Below, piece by piece: positions 9,473 to 20,190 of a stretch of DNA of 64,000 nt (position 1 is its first letter; each line of letters starts with the position of its first letter). This DNA is from Paraburkholderia edwinii (GTDB lineage Bacteria; Pseudomonadota; Gammaproteobacteria; Burkholderiales; Burkholderiaceae): NCBI RefSeq assembly GCF_019428685.1, contig NZ_CP080095.1, positions 1,488,001-1,552,000 of the forward strand, given 5' to 3'. Below the pieces are notes generated by a model. It saw only the letters and a list, made by a program, of their open reading frames with translations, searched no databases and was not told the DNA's origin. A program made the translations under genes and the position numbers.

Positions 9473-10225
9473 ATGTCCGCGCGTGATTCAGGCAGTTCCG
9501 GTCGCGCGAAAGCGTCATCTGGCGCGTCGTTTGGGGTGTTTGCCCGCAAGCCTGCCAAGCCGGGTGCGGGAAGAGGCGGCGCGAACAGCGCCGCGGCGCC
9601 CGAGCCGGTTGAACAGCAGCAGGCCATGCAGGCGGAGTCGGCCGAAAGCTGGCCGGACGACGCGATCGAAGTCGGCGCCATCGTCGACGCTTACGGTCTC
9701 AAAGGCTGGGTCAAGCTGGCCGCGCATGCGGGTGGCGGTCAGGGCGGCGACGCGTTGCTCAACGCCCGGCGCTGGTGGCTGCTGAAGGCGCCGCAACATG
9801 GTCAGCTGCGAGGCAATGCGCAGGCGCAGGACCGCAAGTCCGCGCCGGTCAAGCAGTCGAAAGTGCATGGCGACAGCATCGTCGCTGAGCTGGGCGGCCT
9901 CGCGGGTCGCGACGAAGCACTGCTGTTGCGCGGCTACCGTGTGTACGTGCGCCGCAGCGACTTCCCGGCGCTCGAAGCAGACGAGTACTACTGGGTCGAC
10001 CTGCTCGGCCTCGATGTCGTCAACGAGGCGGGCGTCGAACTGGGCAAGGTGGCCGACATGATCGACAACGGCGCGCAGGCGGTGTTGCGCATCGAATATC
10101 CGGCCACCGGCAAAGACGGCAAGCCGGCCACCGGCGAGCGGCTCATTCCGTTTGTCGGTGTCTATGTGAAGACGGTGGATCAGGCGGCGAAGCGCATCAT
10201 CGTCGACTGGGAAGCCGATTACTGA
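9473..10225 (+). CDS. rimM: ribosome maturation factor RimM
   Basis: RimM binds S19 and helps mature the 30S head domain. This one has 250 residues, against about 180 in E. coli. The extra length is an Ala/Gly/Ser-rich N-terminal tail of about 60 residues plus a Gln/Lys-rich insert near 110-125. The core starts at [20 protein letters not shown], and the C-terminal PRC domain contains [18 protein letters not shown]. The start at 9473 follows an AGGAGG ribosome site at 9460-9465. Confidence 0.95.
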   Translation: MSARDSGSSGRAKASSGASFGVFARKPAKPGAGRGGANSAAAPEPVEQQQAMQAESAESWPDDAIEVGAIVDAYGLKGWVKLAAHAGGGQGGDALLNARRWWLLKAPQHGQLRGNAQAQDRKSAPVKQSKVHGDSIVAELGGLAGRDEALLLRGYRVYVRRSDFPALEADEYYWVDLLGLDVVNEAGVELGKVADMIDNGAQAVLRIEYPATGKDGKPATGERLIPFVGVYVKTVDQAAKRIIVDWEADY

Positions 10226-10248
10226 ATGATTCGCTGAAGGGGAGAGCG

Positions 10249-11016
10249 ATGCAGTTCGACGTCGTCACGCTCTTTCCGGACATGTTTCGCGCGCTGACCG
10301 ATTGGGGCATCACGAGCCGCGCGGTGAAGCAGCAGCGCTTCGGGTTGCGTACGTGGAATCCGCGCGATTTCACGACCGACAACTACCGCACGGTCGATGA
10401 TCGTCCGTACGGCGGCGGCCCTGGCATGGTTATGCTGGCCAGACCGCTCGAAGACGCGATCGGCGCGGCAAAAGCGGCCCAGGCAGAACAAGGCATTACC
10501 GGCTCGCGCGTCGTCATGATGTCGCCGCAAGGCAAGACGCTCGATCACGGCAGCGTGATGCGCTTCGCGGCGCAACCGGGCCTGATTATGCTGTGCGGCC
10601 GGTATGAAGCGATCGATCAGCGGCTGATCGAACGCTGCGTCGACGAAGAAGTGAGCCTCGGCGACTTCGTGCTGTCAGGCGGTGAGCTTCCCGCGATGGC
10701 CTTGATGGACGCCGTGGTGCGGCAGTTGCCGGGCGTGCTCAACGATGCGCAGTCGGCGGTGCAGGACAGCTTCGTCGACGGTTTGCTCGACTGCCCGCAC
10801 TACACGCGGCCCGAGGAATATCAGGGCGTGCGGGTGCCCGATGTGCTGCTCGGCGGCCATCATGCGGAAATCGAGCTCTGGCGCCGACGCGAAGCGCTGC
10901 GCAATACGCTCGAAAAGCGGCCCGATCTGGTTGATCGGGCGCGTACGAACAGGTTGTTGAGCCGTGCCGATGAGGCATGGCTCGCAAGTCTCGCGAAAGA
11001 AGCGTCGAAGGCCTGA
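10249..11016 (+). CDS. trmD: tRNA (guanine-N1)-methyltransferase TrmD
   Basis: 255 residues, the usual length. TrmD methylates G37 of tRNAs next to the anticodon and prevents +1 frameshifting. The SPOUT-fold trefoil knot is recognisable in [20 protein letters not shown] and [20 protein letters not shown]. The C-terminal helix contains LEKRPDL and the conserved basic tail. It follows rimM by 23 nt with a GGGGAGAG ribosome site. Confidence 0.98.
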   Translation: MQFDVVTLFPDMFRALTDWGITSRAVKQQRFGLRTWNPRDFTTDNYRTVDDRPYGGGPGMVMLARPLEDAIGAAKAAQAEQGITGSRVVMMSPQGKTLDHGSVMRFAAQPGLIMLCGRYEAIDQRLIERCVDEEVSLGDFVLSGGELPAMALMDAVVRQLPGVLNDAQSAVQDSFVDGLLDCPHYTRPEEYQGVRVPDVLLGGHHAEIELWRRREALRNTLEKRPDLVDRARTNRLLSRADEAWLASLAKEASKA

Positions 11017-11212
11017 TTGCGGTTCGGTAGCGCGGTTCGGTAGAATCCGCAGCAGGGTCGGCGGCGCAAGTCGCGAGACATAGGCGGGGCCGTTCATGCG
11101 TGAGCGGTTCCAGTGGTGAACCCATCCTCTATCGGGGCCGTAGCCGAACGTAGCAGCAACATCGCGCGTGAGGCAGGTACGAACGCCGACAAGATGGCAT
11201 AAGGAGTTAATC

Positions 11213-11596
11213 GTGAATCTGATTGAAAAACTCGAGCAGGAAGAAATCGAGCGCGCGCTCGCCGGCAAGACCATTCCCGAATTCGCCCCCGGCGATACGG
11301 TGATCGTCAACGTGAACGTCGTCGAAGGTAACCGCAAGCGCGTTCAGGCGTATGAAGGCGTCGTGATCGCGAAGCGTAACCGTGGTCTGAACTCGTCGTT
11401 CATCGTCCGCAAGATCTCGTCGGGCGAAGGCGTCGAGCGTACGTTCCAGACGTACTCGCCGCTGCTCGCGAGCATCGTCGTGAAGCGTCGCGGTGACGTG
11501 CGTCGCGCAAAGCTGTACTACCTGCGCGAGCGTTCGGGCAAGTCGGCGCGGATCAAGGAAAAGCTGGTGTCGAAAGACCGCGCTGCCCAGGAGTAA
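11213..11596 (+). CDS. rplS: 50S ribosomal protein L19
   Basis: 127 residues of bL19, which lies at the 30S-50S interface. The start is GTG at 11213 ([20 protein letters not shown]) with AAGGAG upstream. The core [20 protein letters not shown] and the basic C-terminus are typical. It closes the operon; a strong intrinsic terminator starts just after the stop. Confidence 0.98.
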   Translation: MNLIEKLEQEEIERALAGKTIPEFAPGDTVIVNVNVVEGNRKRVQAYEGVVIAKRNRGLNSSFIVRKISSGEGVERTFQTYSPLLASIVVKRRGDVRRAKLYYLRERSGKSARIKEKLVSKDRAAQE

Positions 11597-11604
11597 AAGC
11601 TGTA

Positions 11605-11637
11605 AGAAAAAAGCACCCACCCCGGGTGCTTTTTTCT
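11605..11637 (+). terminator. intrinsic terminator after rplS
   Basis: Stem AAGCACCC (11611-11618) with GGGTGCTT (11624-11631), 5-nt loop, followed by TTTTTC. An A-run precedes the stem, so it may also work on the other strand. Confidence 0.9.
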
Positions 11638-11691
11638 TGAGTGGTTCAAAATAGCGAGGTATCCAATTTTTACCCGCTACCGGGGTTGCCA

Positions 11692-12399
11692 TTGTCCCGT
11701 CCCGTCCGTCCTCCTCGTCCGGTCTTCGAGCCCGAGTCCCTGCCTGTCGAATCGACGGGTGCCGATCTGCCTGCGGTAACACCTGAACGCCTGAGCGCGG
11801 ACGGCCTGCGCGCGCGCTTCGAACAGCAGCTGCGCTGGGAGGCCGAGCCTCGCGAAGTGCTCTGGCGCGACGATATCGACCCGCGCGTCGCCGCTGTGCT
11901 GATTCCGCTAGTCGTGCGCGACGCGGGCCTGACCGTGTTGCTCACGCAGCGCGCGGACCATCTGAGCGACCACGCAGGTCAAGTGAGCTTTCCAGGCGGC
12001 CGCCACGAGCCGACCGATGCCAATACCATTGCGACCGCGTTGCGCGAGGCGCAGGAAGAAGTGAGCCTCGACCCGCAACGCGTCGAAGTGCTGGGCGCGC
12101 TGCCCGACTATCTGACCAGCACCGGCTTTCGCGTGACGCCGGTAGTCGGCCTGGTGCACCCGCCGTTCACAGTGCATGCCGATACGCTCGAGGTGGCCGA
12201 TATCTTCGAAGTGCCGCTCGCGTTCCTGATGAATCCGGCGAACCACGAGGTGCGCGTGTTGCGTTGGGAGCAGGGCGAGCGTCGCTTTTTTGCAATGCCT
12301 TATCCGCGCGCCGATCGAAGCGAGACCGGAGGTCATTACTTCATCTGGGGTGCAACGGCCGGCATGTTGCGCAATTTCTATCGCTTCCTCGCCGCCTGA
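11692..12399 (+). CDS. NudL-type CoA pyrophosphatase (Nudix)
   Basis: About 235 residues. The Nudix/UPF0035 signature runs VSFPGGRHEPTDANTIATAL then REAQEEVSL, followed by the NudL-family segment LPDYLTSTGFRVTPVVGLVH. Such enzymes hydrolyse CoA and its derivatives to 3',5'-ADP and phosphopantetheine. The start is uncertain: TTG at 11692 (MSRPVRPPRPVFEPESLPVE) is preferred, because the earlier in-frame GTG at 11641 lies against the rplS terminator. Confidence 0.88.
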   Translation: MSRPVRPPRPVFEPESLPVESTGADLPAVTPERLSADGLRARFEQQLRWEAEPREVLWRDDIDPRVAAVLIPLVVRDAGLTVLLTQRADHLSDHAGQVSFPGGRHEPTDANTIATALREAQEEVSLDPQRVEVLGALPDYLTSTGFRVTPVVGLVHPPFTVHADTLEVADIFEVPLAFLMNPANHEVRVLRWEQGERRFFAMPYPRADRSETGGHYFIWGATAGMLRNFYRFLAA

Positions 12400-12575
12400 C
12401 GGCTGCCACGCGCGCAGGCGCGCGCGATGCGTATCGTGTCGCGTTGTCGCTTTGTAATCGCAGCTGATCGTTCATATCCGACCCTGTGCTATCTTACTGA
12501 TCGAACGCAAAGGTCCGATGTAAGACCCGGGGAACCCGGCAAAATCGCAATAACTCGAAAAGCACGGCGCATCGC

Positions 12576-13514
12576 ATGACTTTTTTTTCCGTATTGCTGG
12601 CTCTGATTCTCGAACAGGTCCGTGCGCTGTCGCCGAGCAATCCGATCGCGTCACTGCTTCAATACCACGCGGAATCGACCGCGCATGGCTTCGATGCCGG
12701 CAAGGAAAGACATGGCGTGCTCGCATGGCTCGTGGTCGTGCTGCCCTGGACGCTCGCGGTCGGCCTTGTCTATTTCGTGCTGTATCAGATTCACTTTGCA
12801 CTGGCATTCCTGTGGAACGTCGTGATCGTCTACTTCACGCTCGGTTTCCGCCAGTTCAGCCACTATTTCACCGATATCCATCTCGCGCTCAATAACGACG
12901 ACGTGCCGCGCGCCCGCGAGATTCTCAACGAATGGACCGGCATCGACACCGTCGATATGCCGGTCAGCGAGATCGTGCGCCATACGCTGATTCACGCCGT
13001 GGTTGCATCGCATCGGCATGTGTTTGGCGTGTTCTTCTGGTTCCTCGTGCCGATCGGCCCGGCGGGTGCTGTGCTGTATCGCGTTGCCGAGTACCTTGCG
13101 CGCGCGTGGTCGCAGCCGGTCGAGGAGCGCACGGCCGCTTTCTCGACGTTTGCGCAGCGCGCGTTCTTCGTGATCGACTGGATCCCGGCGCGGTTGACGT
13201 CGCTGGGCTTCGCGATTGTGGGCAATTTCGAGGATGCGATCTACGCGTGGCGCAATCATGCGCGGCAATGGCCCGATCCGAACGACGGCGTGCTGCTCGC
13301 GGCCGGCAGCGGTGCGCTCGGTGCGCGCCTGTCGGGTCCGCTGGCGGAGATTTCGAGCCTCGATGCGCTCGCGACCGGCGATGGCGGTCCGATGCTGGTC
13401 GGTGACGACTGCACGCCGCGCACGCTGCAATCGGCGGTGGGCCTCGTCTGGCGCGCGGTCATCCTGTGGATGATCCTGTTGCTGATGCTGACGATCGCGG
13501 TCTGGTTGTCCTGA
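12576..13514 (+). CDS. CobD/CbiB-like membrane protein
   Basis: 312 residues, with several membrane segments (about 1-15, 45-90, 140-170, 285-310). The stretch FTDIHLALNNDDVPRAREIL ... RHTLIHAVVASHRHVFGVFF resembles the CobD/CbiB family (adenosylcobinamide-phosphate synthase) and its AmpE-like relatives. There are no cobalamin genes nearby, and in beta-proteobacteria this branch stands alone, so a true role in B12 synthesis is doubtful. Confidence 0.7.
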   Translation: MTFFSVLLALILEQVRALSPSNPIASLLQYHAESTAHGFDAGKERHGVLAWLVVVLPWTLAVGLVYFVLYQIHFALAFLWNVVIVYFTLGFRQFSHYFTDIHLALNNDDVPRAREILNEWTGIDTVDMPVSEIVRHTLIHAVVASHRHVFGVFFWFLVPIGPAGAVLYRVAEYLARAWSQPVEERTAAFSTFAQRAFFVIDWIPARLTSLGFAIVGNFEDAIYAWRNHARQWPDPNDGVLLAAGSGALGARLSGPLAEISSLDALATGDGGPMLVGDDCTPRTLQSAVGLVWRAVILWMILLLMLTIAVWLS

Positions 13515-13520
13515 ATCTGC

Positions 13521-13627
13521 GAGCCCTCAACGCTGCGGGCTGGGATTAAAGCGCGGGCGGCGGTCGCCGGCCCAAGCCCGGAGCCCTCGACGCTGCGAAT
13601 CGCGATTAACGCGCGGCCGCGGTTCGA
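13521..13627. repeat. two imperfect direct repeats, 60-nt period
   Basis: Copy 1 begins GAGCCCTCAACGCTGCG at 13521 and copy 2 begins GAGCCCTCGACGCTGCG at 13581. Both continue with a GATTAA-containing segment and a GC-rich tail. It fills most of the gap between convergent genes. No coding or terminator role is evident. Confidence 0.6.
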
Positions 13628-13683
13628 GCCGCCGCACGACTCAGCGGCGCAGACACAAGCCCCATCGCCGCCACAGCCAGACC

Positions 13684-14007
13684 TCACCCATCCAGCGGAT
13701 TACGCGGCGTCCCGCACTGCCAGCACACCGTGAACTGCGGCTCGAGCATTTCGCCGCAATGACCGCATCGCCATCCGGGCGTCCCGGCCGCCGGCCCGCG
13801 CAAGGCCGCCTCGATCAATCGTCTTGCCAGCGCTTCGTCGCGTTCGTCGACGAGCCACAACTCGGGCGCGCACTGATCGGCCGGGATATCGCCTAACGCG
13901 CCGTTCAGATAGCGGTTATGCAGTTCACAGACGATACCGGCGGTCGCAAGCAGATTGACCCAATGCTGGCCGATCAGCAGACTCGGTGCGCGCAGCAGTC
14001 TGATCAT
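13684..14007 (-). CDS. DUF2007 protein with zinc-ribbon tail
   Basis: 107 residues. The N-terminal region (about 1-70; LLIGQHWVNLLATAGIVCEL, ELWLVDERDEALARRLI) matches the DUF2007 putative signal-transducing fold. The C-terminus has two CXXC pairs, CGHC and CWQCG, forming a small zinc ribbon. It starts 3 nt after the end of rsgA, so it is very probably the last gene of the M48-rsgA transcript. Function unknown. Confidence 0.78.
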   Translation of the reverse strand: MIRLLRAPSLLIGQHWVNLLATAGIVCELHNRYLNGALGDIPADQCAPELWLVDERDEALARRLIEAALRGPAAGTPGWRCGHCGEMLEPQFTVCWQCGTPRNPLDG

Positions 14008-14010
14008 CGG

Positions 14011-15009
14011 TCAGCGCACCACCTGGCTTGCCTCGTGCACGAGCTGCGCATAGAGCGCGTGACGCTCGCGCGCGATGCGGCCGTCCGCGACCGCTTCGAG
14101 AACCGCGCAACCCGGTTCGTGCAGATGATGGCAGTTGTAGAACCGACAGTTCGCGAGCAGCGGCCGGAATTCGGGAAACGCGCGCTCAAGCGTGCCTTCG
14201 GTCAAATGATGGAGGCCGAACTCCTGGAAGCCGGGCGAGTCGATCAGCGCGCCGTCGCCATGATCGTGGTCAGACTCCTGAGCGGGAGCCGATAGCGGAT
14301 AAAGCCGCGTGAACGTCGTCGTATGCCGGCCGCTATTGAGTGCGGTCGAAATCTCGCGCGTCGCGGCTTCGGCATCGGGCACGATCAGGTTCACGAGCGT
14401 CGATTTCCCCATGCCGGACTGGCCGAGCAGCAGCGTCGCGTGGCCGTGCAGGTGCTCGATCAGCGTGGCGTGCGCCGCGTCGGGCTGCGTCCTGATCGAC
14501 ATTTCGAGCACCGTGTAGCCGAGCGTGCGATACCGCGCGAGACGTTGCCGCGCAAGCGGCAGCGCCGCCTCGACGTCGGTCTTGTTCAGCACGATGAGCG
14601 GCTTCAGCTCGTTTGCTTCAGCCGCGACCAGCGCGCGGCCGAGCAGGTCTTCGCTGAAATGCGGTTCGGTCGCGAGCACGATCAGCAACTGATCGAGGTT
14701 CGCGGCAAAGAGCTTCGACTTGTACTGATCGGACCGGTACAGCAGATTGCGGCGCTCGCCGATCTCGACAATCACGCCCTGGTCCGCCGACGTCATCTCA
14801 TAGACGACGTGATCGCCGACCGCCACCTCGCTGCGCTTGCCGCGCGGAAAGCATTGGAGCATCGCACCGCCACCCGACGGCGCGACGAGGTAATGGCGCC
14901 CGTGCGCGGCGATCACAAGCCCGCGCGCGCGACCCGCGGCGCGCGCGTCCGCCGCGCTTGCCGGGCTCGCTGTGCCTTTAGCGCCGCGTCTGGCCGGACG
15001 GCCGCTCAT
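14011..15009 (-). CDS. rsgA: ribosome small-subunit GTPase RsgA
   Basis: 332 residues. RsgA is a circularly permuted GTPase that checks late 30S assembly. An OB-fold domain (about 30-100) is followed by the G motifs in permuted order: NKTD (in [10 protein letters not shown]), [10 protein letters not shown] (P-loop) and [10 protein letters not shown]. The C-terminal zinc site is seen in [14 protein letters not shown]. The ATG at 15009 overlaps the stop of the upstream protease gene (ATGA), so translation is probably coupled. The first 25 residues are basic and Ala-rich. Confidence 0.96.
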   Translation of the reverse strand: MSGRPARRGAKGTASPASAADARAAGRARGLVIAAHGRHYLVAPSGGGAMLQCFPRGKRSEVAVGDHVVYEMTSADQGVIVEIGERRNLLYRSDQYKSKLFAANLDQLLIVLATEPHFSEDLLGRALVAAEANELKPLIVLNKTDVEAALPLARQRLARYRTLGYTVLEMSIRTQPDAAHATLIEHLHGHATLLLGQSGMGKSTLVNLIVPDAEAATREISTALNSGRHTTTFTRLYPLSAPAQESDHDHGDGALIDSPGFQEFGLHHLTEGTLERAFPEFRPLLANCRFYNCHHLHEPGCAVLEAVADGRIARERHALYAQLVHEASQVVR

Positions 15010-16265
15010 GCGTGCTGCAGCAGCCGGTCGATCCGCTGCGAAGCGGGCGGATGCGAGTAATAGAACGCGGTGTATAGCGGATCGGGCGTCAGCGTCGACG
15101 CGTTGTCCTCGTACAGCTTGACGAGCGCGCTGACGAGGTCCTTCGCATCGGTCTGCGAGGCCGCGAACGCATCGGCTTCGAACTCGTGCTTGCGCGAGCT
15201 CAGGCTGCCAAGCGGCGTAACGAAGAACAGGAATACCGGCACCGCGAGGAAGAACAGCACGAGCGCGAGCCCATCGTTGCTGCCCGACAGCGATGGCCGC
15301 ACACCGAGCCCTTCGTAGAACCAGACGCGCTGCGACAGCCAGCCGAGCAGCGCGAGCATCGCGAGGCTCAGCGCGAATGTGACGACCATCCGCTTGATCA
15401 CGTGGCGGCGCTTGAAGTGCCCCAGCTCGTGCGCGAGCACCGCCTCGATCTCGCTGCCTGAGAGGCGCGCGAGCAGCGTATCGAAGAACACGATGCGCTT
15501 GGCCGCGCCGAAGCCCGTGAAGTACGCATTGCCGTGCGCGGAGCGACGGCTGCCGTCCATTACAAAAAGGCCTTTGGCGGCGAACCCGCAGCGCTTCATC
15601 AGCGCTTCGATGCGGCTTTTCAGCGCTTCGTCCTTCAGCGGTTCGAACTTGTTGAAGATCGGCGCGATGAGGGTGGGATACAGCACGAGCACGAGCATCT
15701 GGAACACCACCCAGACAATCCACGTCCACAGCCACCATAGGCTGCCCGCCTGATCCATCAACCACAGCACGATGAACAGCAGCGGCAGACCGAACGCGGC
15801 GCCGAGCAGCACGCCTTTCACGCGGTCGGCGAAAAAGATGCGCTTGGTCATGCGGTTAAACCCGAAGCGCTCTTCGACACTGAATTGCCGGTAGTAATCG
15901 AACGGCAGGTCGATGATGCCGGTAATCGCGATGACCGCCCCGACGAGCACGATCTGGCCGATAAAGCCGCGCCCGAGCCAGTTCGAGATGCCGAAATCGA
16001 GCGCCTGCACGCCGCCTAACAGCGTGAGGGCGATCAGCACGGCCGCGCCGACGACGATCTCGGCCATCGTCAGCCGCGTGCGCTCAACGGTGTAATCGGC
16101 GGCGCGCTGATGCGCGGTCAGCGGAATCTTCGCGGCGAACTGCGGCGGCACATCGGCGCGGTGCGCGGCGACGAAGCGGATCTGTCGCGACGCAAGCCAC
16201 AGCTTCGTCACGACCATCGCCAGAACGGCGATCACGAACAGAATGGAGAAGTACACAATGGGCAT
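15006..16265 (-). CDS. M48-family membrane metallopeptidase (Ste24-like)
   Basis: 419 residues, integral membrane zinc protease of the M48A (CAAX prenyl protease 1/Ste24) type. The zinc motif HELGH occurs in [18 protein letters not shown], and a downstream Glu in [11 protein letters not shown] provides the third ligand. Six to seven hydrophobic segments flank the site. The start [19 protein letters not shown] is an obvious membrane helix. Divergent from orn; overlaps rsgA by 4 nt. Substrates are unknown; a membrane quality-control role is plausible. Confidence 0.9.
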   Translation of the reverse strand: MPIVYFSILFVIAVLAMVVTKLWLASRQIRFVAAHRADVPPQFAAKIPLTAHQRAADYTVERTRLTMAEIVVGAAVLIALTLLGGVQALDFGISNWLGRGFIGQIVLVGAVIAITGIIDLPFDYYRQFSVEERFGFNRMTKRIFFADRVKGVLLGAAFGLPLLFIVLWLMDQAGSLWWLWTWIVWVVFQMLVLVLYPTLIAPIFNKFEPLKDEALKSRIEALMKRCGFAAKGLFVMDGSRRSAHGNAYFTGFGAAKRIVFFDTLLARLSGSEIEAVLAHELGHFKRRHVIKRMVVTFALSLAMLALLGWLSQRVWFYEGLGVRPSLSGSNDGLALVLFFLAVPVFLFFVTPLGSLSSRKHEFEADAFAASQTDAKDLVSALVKLYEDNASTLTPDPLYTAFYYSHPPASQRIDRLLQHA

Positions 16266-16430
16266 CCGGAAGTCCGTGGTAACTATGCGACAATTATAGG
16301 GTTGTTCGTGCCAGCGGGCGCCTTCCACACGGAGCCGGATAGGCCAAACAGACCTGACAGACCAAACAGGCCGCGGACCCTATCCACCATACAGGCCATC
16401 CCGCCGGATTCTCACCTGAGCCCATCTCCC

Positions 16431-17054
16431 ATGACCGACATCATCGACCCCGCCGCCGCACCGCTTGCTCTGCCTGCGCGCAGCGACATGAACCTTATCT
16501 GGCTCGATATGGAAATGACCGGACTCGATCCGGACAACGACCGCATCATCGAAATCGCGGTCGTCGTGACGAATTCGCAGCTCGACAAGGTGGTCGAAGG
16601 GCCGGTTCTCGCGATCCATCAAAGCGACGAAACCCTCAACAAGATGGACGAGTGGAACCGCAATACGCACGGCCGTTCGGGCCTGATCGACCGCGTGCGC
16701 GCATCGTCCGTCGATGAAGCCGCCGCCACCGCGCAGATTCGCGCGTTTCTCGGCGAATACGTGCCGCCCGGCAAATCGCCGATGTGCGGCAACTCGATCT
16801 GCCAGGACCGCCGCTTCATGGCGCGCTGGATGCCGGAACTCGAAGCGTTCTTCCATTACCGGAATCTCGACGTCAGCACGCTGAAAGAACTGTGCCGGCG
16901 CTGGCAGCCCGCGATCTACAAAGGGTTTCAGAAGCGCGCAATGCATACCGCGCTCGCCGATATCCACGAATCGATCGACGAATTGCGCTACTACCGCCAG
17001 CATTTCCTGATTCCGGAAGCGAGTGCGCCGGTAACGGACGCGCCGGCGAAGTAA
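16431..17054 (+). CDS. orn: oligoribonuclease
   Basis: 207 residues; 3'-5' exonuclease that degrades 2-5 nt RNAs and the pGpG formed from cyclic di-GMP. DEDDh motifs are intact: [20 protein letters not shown] near residue 23, the middle Asp in [15 protein letters not shown], and [18 protein letters not shown] near the end. The ATG at 16431 precedes a short Ala/Pro-rich N-terminal tail. Possibly relevant to the VpsR-like (cyclic di-GMP-type) regulators 6 kb away. Confidence 0.97.
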   Translation: MTDIIDPAAAPLALPARSDMNLIWLDMEMTGLDPDNDRIIEIAVVVTNSQLDKVVEGPVLAIHQSDETLNKMDEWNRNTHGRSGLIDRVRASSVDEAAATAQIRAFLGEYVPPGKSPMCGNSICQDRRFMARWMPELEAFFHYRNLDVSTLKELCRRWQPAIYKGFQKRAMHTALADIHESIDELRYYRQHFLIPEASAPVTDAPAK

Positions 17055-17093
17055 GTCGAAGTCACTCCAGTCACACCGCCATCTCGCGCGACA

Positions 17094-17123
17094 GGCGCGC
17101 TGCGAAAAGCAGCCAGCGCCTTT
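17094..17123 (+). terminator. probable terminator after orn
   Basis: GGCGC-GCTGC, loop GAAAA, then GCAGC-CA-GCGCC with a 2-nt bulge, followed by TTT. It lies between convergent orn and mog. The T-run is short, so efficiency is uncertain. Confidence 0.5.
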
Positions 17124-17150
17124 ATCTTCGCTTTACCTTCACCTTCACCT

Positions 17151-17807
17151 TCAGCGCGGCGCGCGCACCGCGTTCTTCGGCCGGAACGCCGCGACCACCG
17201 CCGCATTCGTCTCGATGTACGGCCCGCCGATCAGATCGATGCAGTAGGGTACCGCGGCAAAAATACCGGGCACCTTCACCTTGCCGTCGGCGTCTCGCAA
17301 ACCCTCGAGCGTCTCCCGGATCGACTTCGGCTGCCCCGGCAGATTGACGATCAGCGCCGCGCGCGCGGGCGTCTCGCGGATCACCGCGACCTGCCGCGAC
17401 AGGATCGCGGTCGGCACGAAGTTGAGGCTGATCTGCCGCATCTGTTCGCCGAAACCCGGCATTTCCTTCGTTCCCGCCGCGAGCGTCGCTTCGGGCGTCA
17501 CATCGCGGCGCGCTGGTCCGGTGCCGCCGGTCGTCAGCACGAGGTCGCAGCCGGCTGAGTCGACGAGCTCGATCAGGGTCGACGTGATGGTCGGCGCGTC
17601 GTCCTGGATCAGGCGCGTGACGCTGCGCCACGGCGACGTCAGCGCCCCGCCGAGCCATTCTTCGAGCGACGGAATGCCTTTGTCCTCGTAGACGCCGGTG
17701 CTTGCGCGGTCGCTGATCGAAACGAGGCCGACGATCAGCTCGTCCGGGTGACTGCGGTTGTGGCCAACTGAAGGGTTAACTGCAGGATTAACTGCGGGAG
17801 TCGTCAT
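17151..17807 (-). CDS. mog: molybdopterin adenylyltransferase (Mog)
   Basis: 218 residues. Mog adenylates molybdopterin before molybdenum insertion. The signature [19 protein letters not shown] is present, and [20 protein letters not shown] starts the domain at about residue 26. The N-terminus carries a short repeat ([13 protein letters not shown]) not needed by the fold. It overlaps the end of darP by 20 nt, so the two are translated from one message. The other cofactor genes moaA, mobA and moeA are 43 kb away. Confidence 0.94.
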   Translation of the reverse strand: MTTPAVNPAVNPSVGHNRSHPDELIVGLVSISDRASTGVYEDKGIPSLEEWLGGALTSPWRSVTRLIQDDAPTITSTLIELVDSAGCDLVLTTGGTGPARRDVTPEATLAAGTKEMPGFGEQMRQISLNFVPTAILSRQVAVIRETPARAALIVNLPGQPKSIRETLEGLRDADGKVKVPGIFAAVPYCIDLIGGPYIETNAAVVAAFRPKNAVRAPR

Positions 17808-18420
17808 CGTCGTCTTCCTCGACGTCGGAATCGCTATCGGTGTCGCCGTCGGCGCCGCTATGGCCGGCCATCTTCACGCCGCCCGCGAGCTTGACCCACT
17901 GGAACAGCTCGCGGAAGTAGCGCGGCGGCTTGCCAAGCTGCGCTTCCTTGCGTGCGTTGCGGATCAGCGTGCGGCCTTCCTGCGGGTCCGCGGCAGGATG
18001 CCGGCGGATAAATTCGGTGAGCGCGGCGTCGTCGGCGAGCAGCGCCTCGCGCGTGCGTTCGATCCAGTGCAGCTTCGCGGTCTCGGCGCGGTTCGCGCCG
18101 TTGTAGGTATCGAGCGCGGTGCGCAGGGCGGCGGTTTCTTCGTCGGAAAGCGAGCGCATCACTCGTCCGACGTATTGAATCTGGCGGCGCTTGCCTTCGT
18201 GGTCGGTGATGCGGCGCGCCGCGCGCACCGCTTCGTCGAGCGCTTCGGGCATCGGCATGCGTTTGAGCGCATCTTTCGGCAGTTCGACGAGCGCGACGCC
18301 CAGTGTCTGCAGCGCGTGCATCTCGCGCTTCAGTTGCGATTTGCTGGGGCGGTCGTAGCCGTGGTCGTCGTCGGCGGCGGCCGCGTCCGACATAGGTTGA
18401 ATACGGGTTTTGCGTGTCAT
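17788..18420 (-). CDS. darP: DarP (YjgA), 50S maturation protein
   Basis: 210 residues of the DUF615/YjgA family, a late 50S ribosome assembly factor in E. coli. Typical segments are [20 protein letters not shown] near the N-terminus and [14 protein letters not shown]. The C-terminus is an acidic Asp/Ser-rich tail ([10 protein letters not shown]). I start at the ATG at 18420 ([12 protein letters not shown]). Neighbours mog and the divergent pmbA match the usual beta-proteobacterial order. Confidence 0.93.
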   Translation of the reverse strand: MTRKTRIQPMSDAAAADDDHGYDRPSKSQLKREMHALQTLGVALVELPKDALKRMPMPEALDEAVRAARRITDHEGKRRQIQYVGRVMRSLSDEETAALRTALDTYNGANRAETAKLHWIERTREALLADDAALTEFIRRHPAADPQEGRTLIRNARKEAQLGKPPRYFRELFQWVKLAGGVKMAGHSGADGDTDSDSDVEEDDDDDSRS

Positions 18421-18813
18421 GCCCGATATTGTAACGTGCGAGTTTCGGCGCACCTGCATGGAAACTGCGTGGAAACTGCGCGGGACCTTCAGCAAAGCCC
18501 AGGTGAGTCCGCGCGGACCTTGTTATGATCGCGTGATGCGCGCTGACATGTATCCGTAACACGGCAAGCGTTGGTGCTGGCAACTGCGCCTGGCGACCGC
18601 GCGGCAACCACGCCCGGCAAGCTTGCCGGGCAACCGCGGCCGGTAGAGCGGCCAGTAGCCGCAGCAGTTTTCCGCCGCAGTTATACGCGCAGTTACACGC
18701 AGCAGTTACACGCGGCAGCACACACGCGATACCATGCGCAACCCAGCGCGTCACCGCCACGCGGGCTTAAGCCCGGCGCGAGCGCGGTACGCCAACCGAG
18801 GACGGCAATCACA
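18421..18813. repeat. darP-pmbA intergenic region with short tandem repeats
   Basis: The 393-bp region between divergent darP and pmbA has no convincing gene. It contains three near-identical 12-nt units CGCAGTTAYACG at 18676-18687, 18688-18699 and about 18701-18712 (the last with one extra base), and a palindromic GGCAAGCTTGCC-like element near 18615-18630. The repeats could be slippage products or binding sites. The pmbA ribosome site upstream of 18814 is weak. Confidence 0.45.
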
Positions 18814-20190
18814 ATGGCAGCAGATATCGAAACCGAAGCCCGGCAGCGTTATTTTCCGCATACCCAGGACGAGCTGAAGCAGATCGCGTCGGACATTCTT
18901 CGCCACGCGAAGTCGATCGGCGCAAGCGATGCGGCGACCGAAATTTCCGAAGGCGATGGGCTGTCCGTCTCGGTGCGGCGCGGCGAAGTCGAAACGATCG
19001 AGCACAACCGCGACAAGATGGTCGGCGTGACGGTGTTTATCGGCAACAAGCGCGGCAACGCGAGTACGTCCGACTTTTCGCCGGAAGCGCTGAAAGACAC
19101 GGTCACGGCTGCGTACAACATCGCGCGCTTCACGGCCGAGGACGACTGCGCGGGTCTCGCCGAAGACGAGCTGCTCGAAAAGGCGCCGCAAGACCTCGAT
19201 CTGTATCACCCGTGGAATCTGTCGGCCGACGAAGCAGTCGAGATCGCGCGCCGCGCCGAAGACGCCGCATTCGCAACGGACGCGCAAATCCGCAATTCCG
19301 AAGGCGCGAGCGTCTCGGCGCAGCATTCGCAATTCGTGCTCGGCACGTCGCGTGGCTTCCTCGCCGGCTATCCGTATTCGCGACACTACGTCGCCTGTGC
19401 GCCGATCGCGGGCAGCGGGCGCAACATGCAGCGCGACGACTGGTATACGTCGAAGCGCAGCGCAACCGAACTGGCGGAACCGGAAGCCGTCGGCCGCTAT
19501 GCCGCCGAACGCGCGCTCGCGCGCATCGGCGCGCGCGGCCTCGATACGCGCAAGGTGCCGGTGCTGTTCGAAGCGCCGCTCGCCGCGGGCCTGCTCGGCG
19601 CCTTCGTGCAAGCCACGAGCGGCGGCGCGCTCTATCGCAAGACGACGTTTCTCGTCGACAGCCTCGGCAAGCCGGTGTTCGCGCCGCACATCCAGGTCGT
19701 CGAAGATCCGCATGTGCCGCGCGCGATGGGCAGCGCGCCGTTCGACGAAGAGGGCGTACGCACGCGTCAGCGTTCGGTCGTGAAAGATGGCGTGGTGGAA
19801 GGCTATTTCCTGTCCACGTATTCGGCGCGCAAGCTCGGTATGCCGACCACCGGCAATGCAGGCGGCTCGCACAACATCTCGCTGAAGAGCTCGCTCACGC
19901 AGCCCGACGACGATTTCGAAGCGATGCTGAAGAAGCTCGGCACGGGCCTGCTGCTGACCGAGCTGATGGGGCAGGGCGTCAACTACGTGACCGGCGATTA
20001 TTCGCGCGGCGCGTCGGGCTTCTGGGTCGAGAACGGCAAGATCCAGTATCCGGTCGAAGAGATTACCGTGGCGAGCACGCTGCAGGAGATGTTCCGGCAT
20101 ATCGTCGCGATCGGCGCCGACACGATCGTGCGCGGCACGAAGCACACGGGCTCGGTGCTGATCGAGCGGATGACGATCGCGGGACAGTGA
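18814..20190 (+). CDS. pmbA: PmbA (TldE) metalloprotease subunit
   Basis: 458 residues of the TldD/PmbA family, which with TldD forms a heterodimeric protease acting on unfolded peptides and some modified-peptide precursors. Recognisable segments are SVSVRRGEVETIEHNRDKM (from about 50), FLSTYSARKLGMPTTGNAGG and the C-terminal GASGFWVENGKIQYPVEEIT. TldD, which carries the HExxxH zinc site, is not in the window. The start MAADIETEARQRYF is chosen because the in-frame upstream sequence is repeat-rich and non-conserved. Confidence 0.94.
   Translation: MAADIETEARQRYFPHTQDELKQIASDILRHAKSIGASDAATEISEGDGLSVSVRRGEVETIEHNRDKMVGVTVFIGNKRGNASTSDFSPEALKDTVTAAYNIARFTAEDDCAGLAEDELLEKAPQDLDLYHPWNLSADEAVEIARRAEDAAFATDAQIRNSEGASVSAQHSQFVLGTSRGFLAGYPYSRHYVACAPIAGSGRNMQRDDWYTSKRSATELAEPEAVGRYAAERALARIGARGLDTRKVPVLFEAPLAAGLLGAFVQATSGGALYRKTTFLVDSLGKPVFAPHIQVVEDPHVPRAMGSAPFDEEGVRTRQRSVVKDGVVEGYFLSTYSARKLGMPTTGNAGGSHNISLKSSLTQPDDDFEAMLKKLGTGLLLTELMGQGVNYVTGDYSRGASGFWVENGKIQYPVEEITVASTLQEMFRHIVAIGADTIVRGTKHTGSVLIERMTIAGQ

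Noticed and set aside
15010..15765. Upstream extension of the rsgA frame
   Set aside because: It overlaps the M48 protease gene in another frame and is Arg-rich; the ATGA overlap at 15006-15009 marks the real start.
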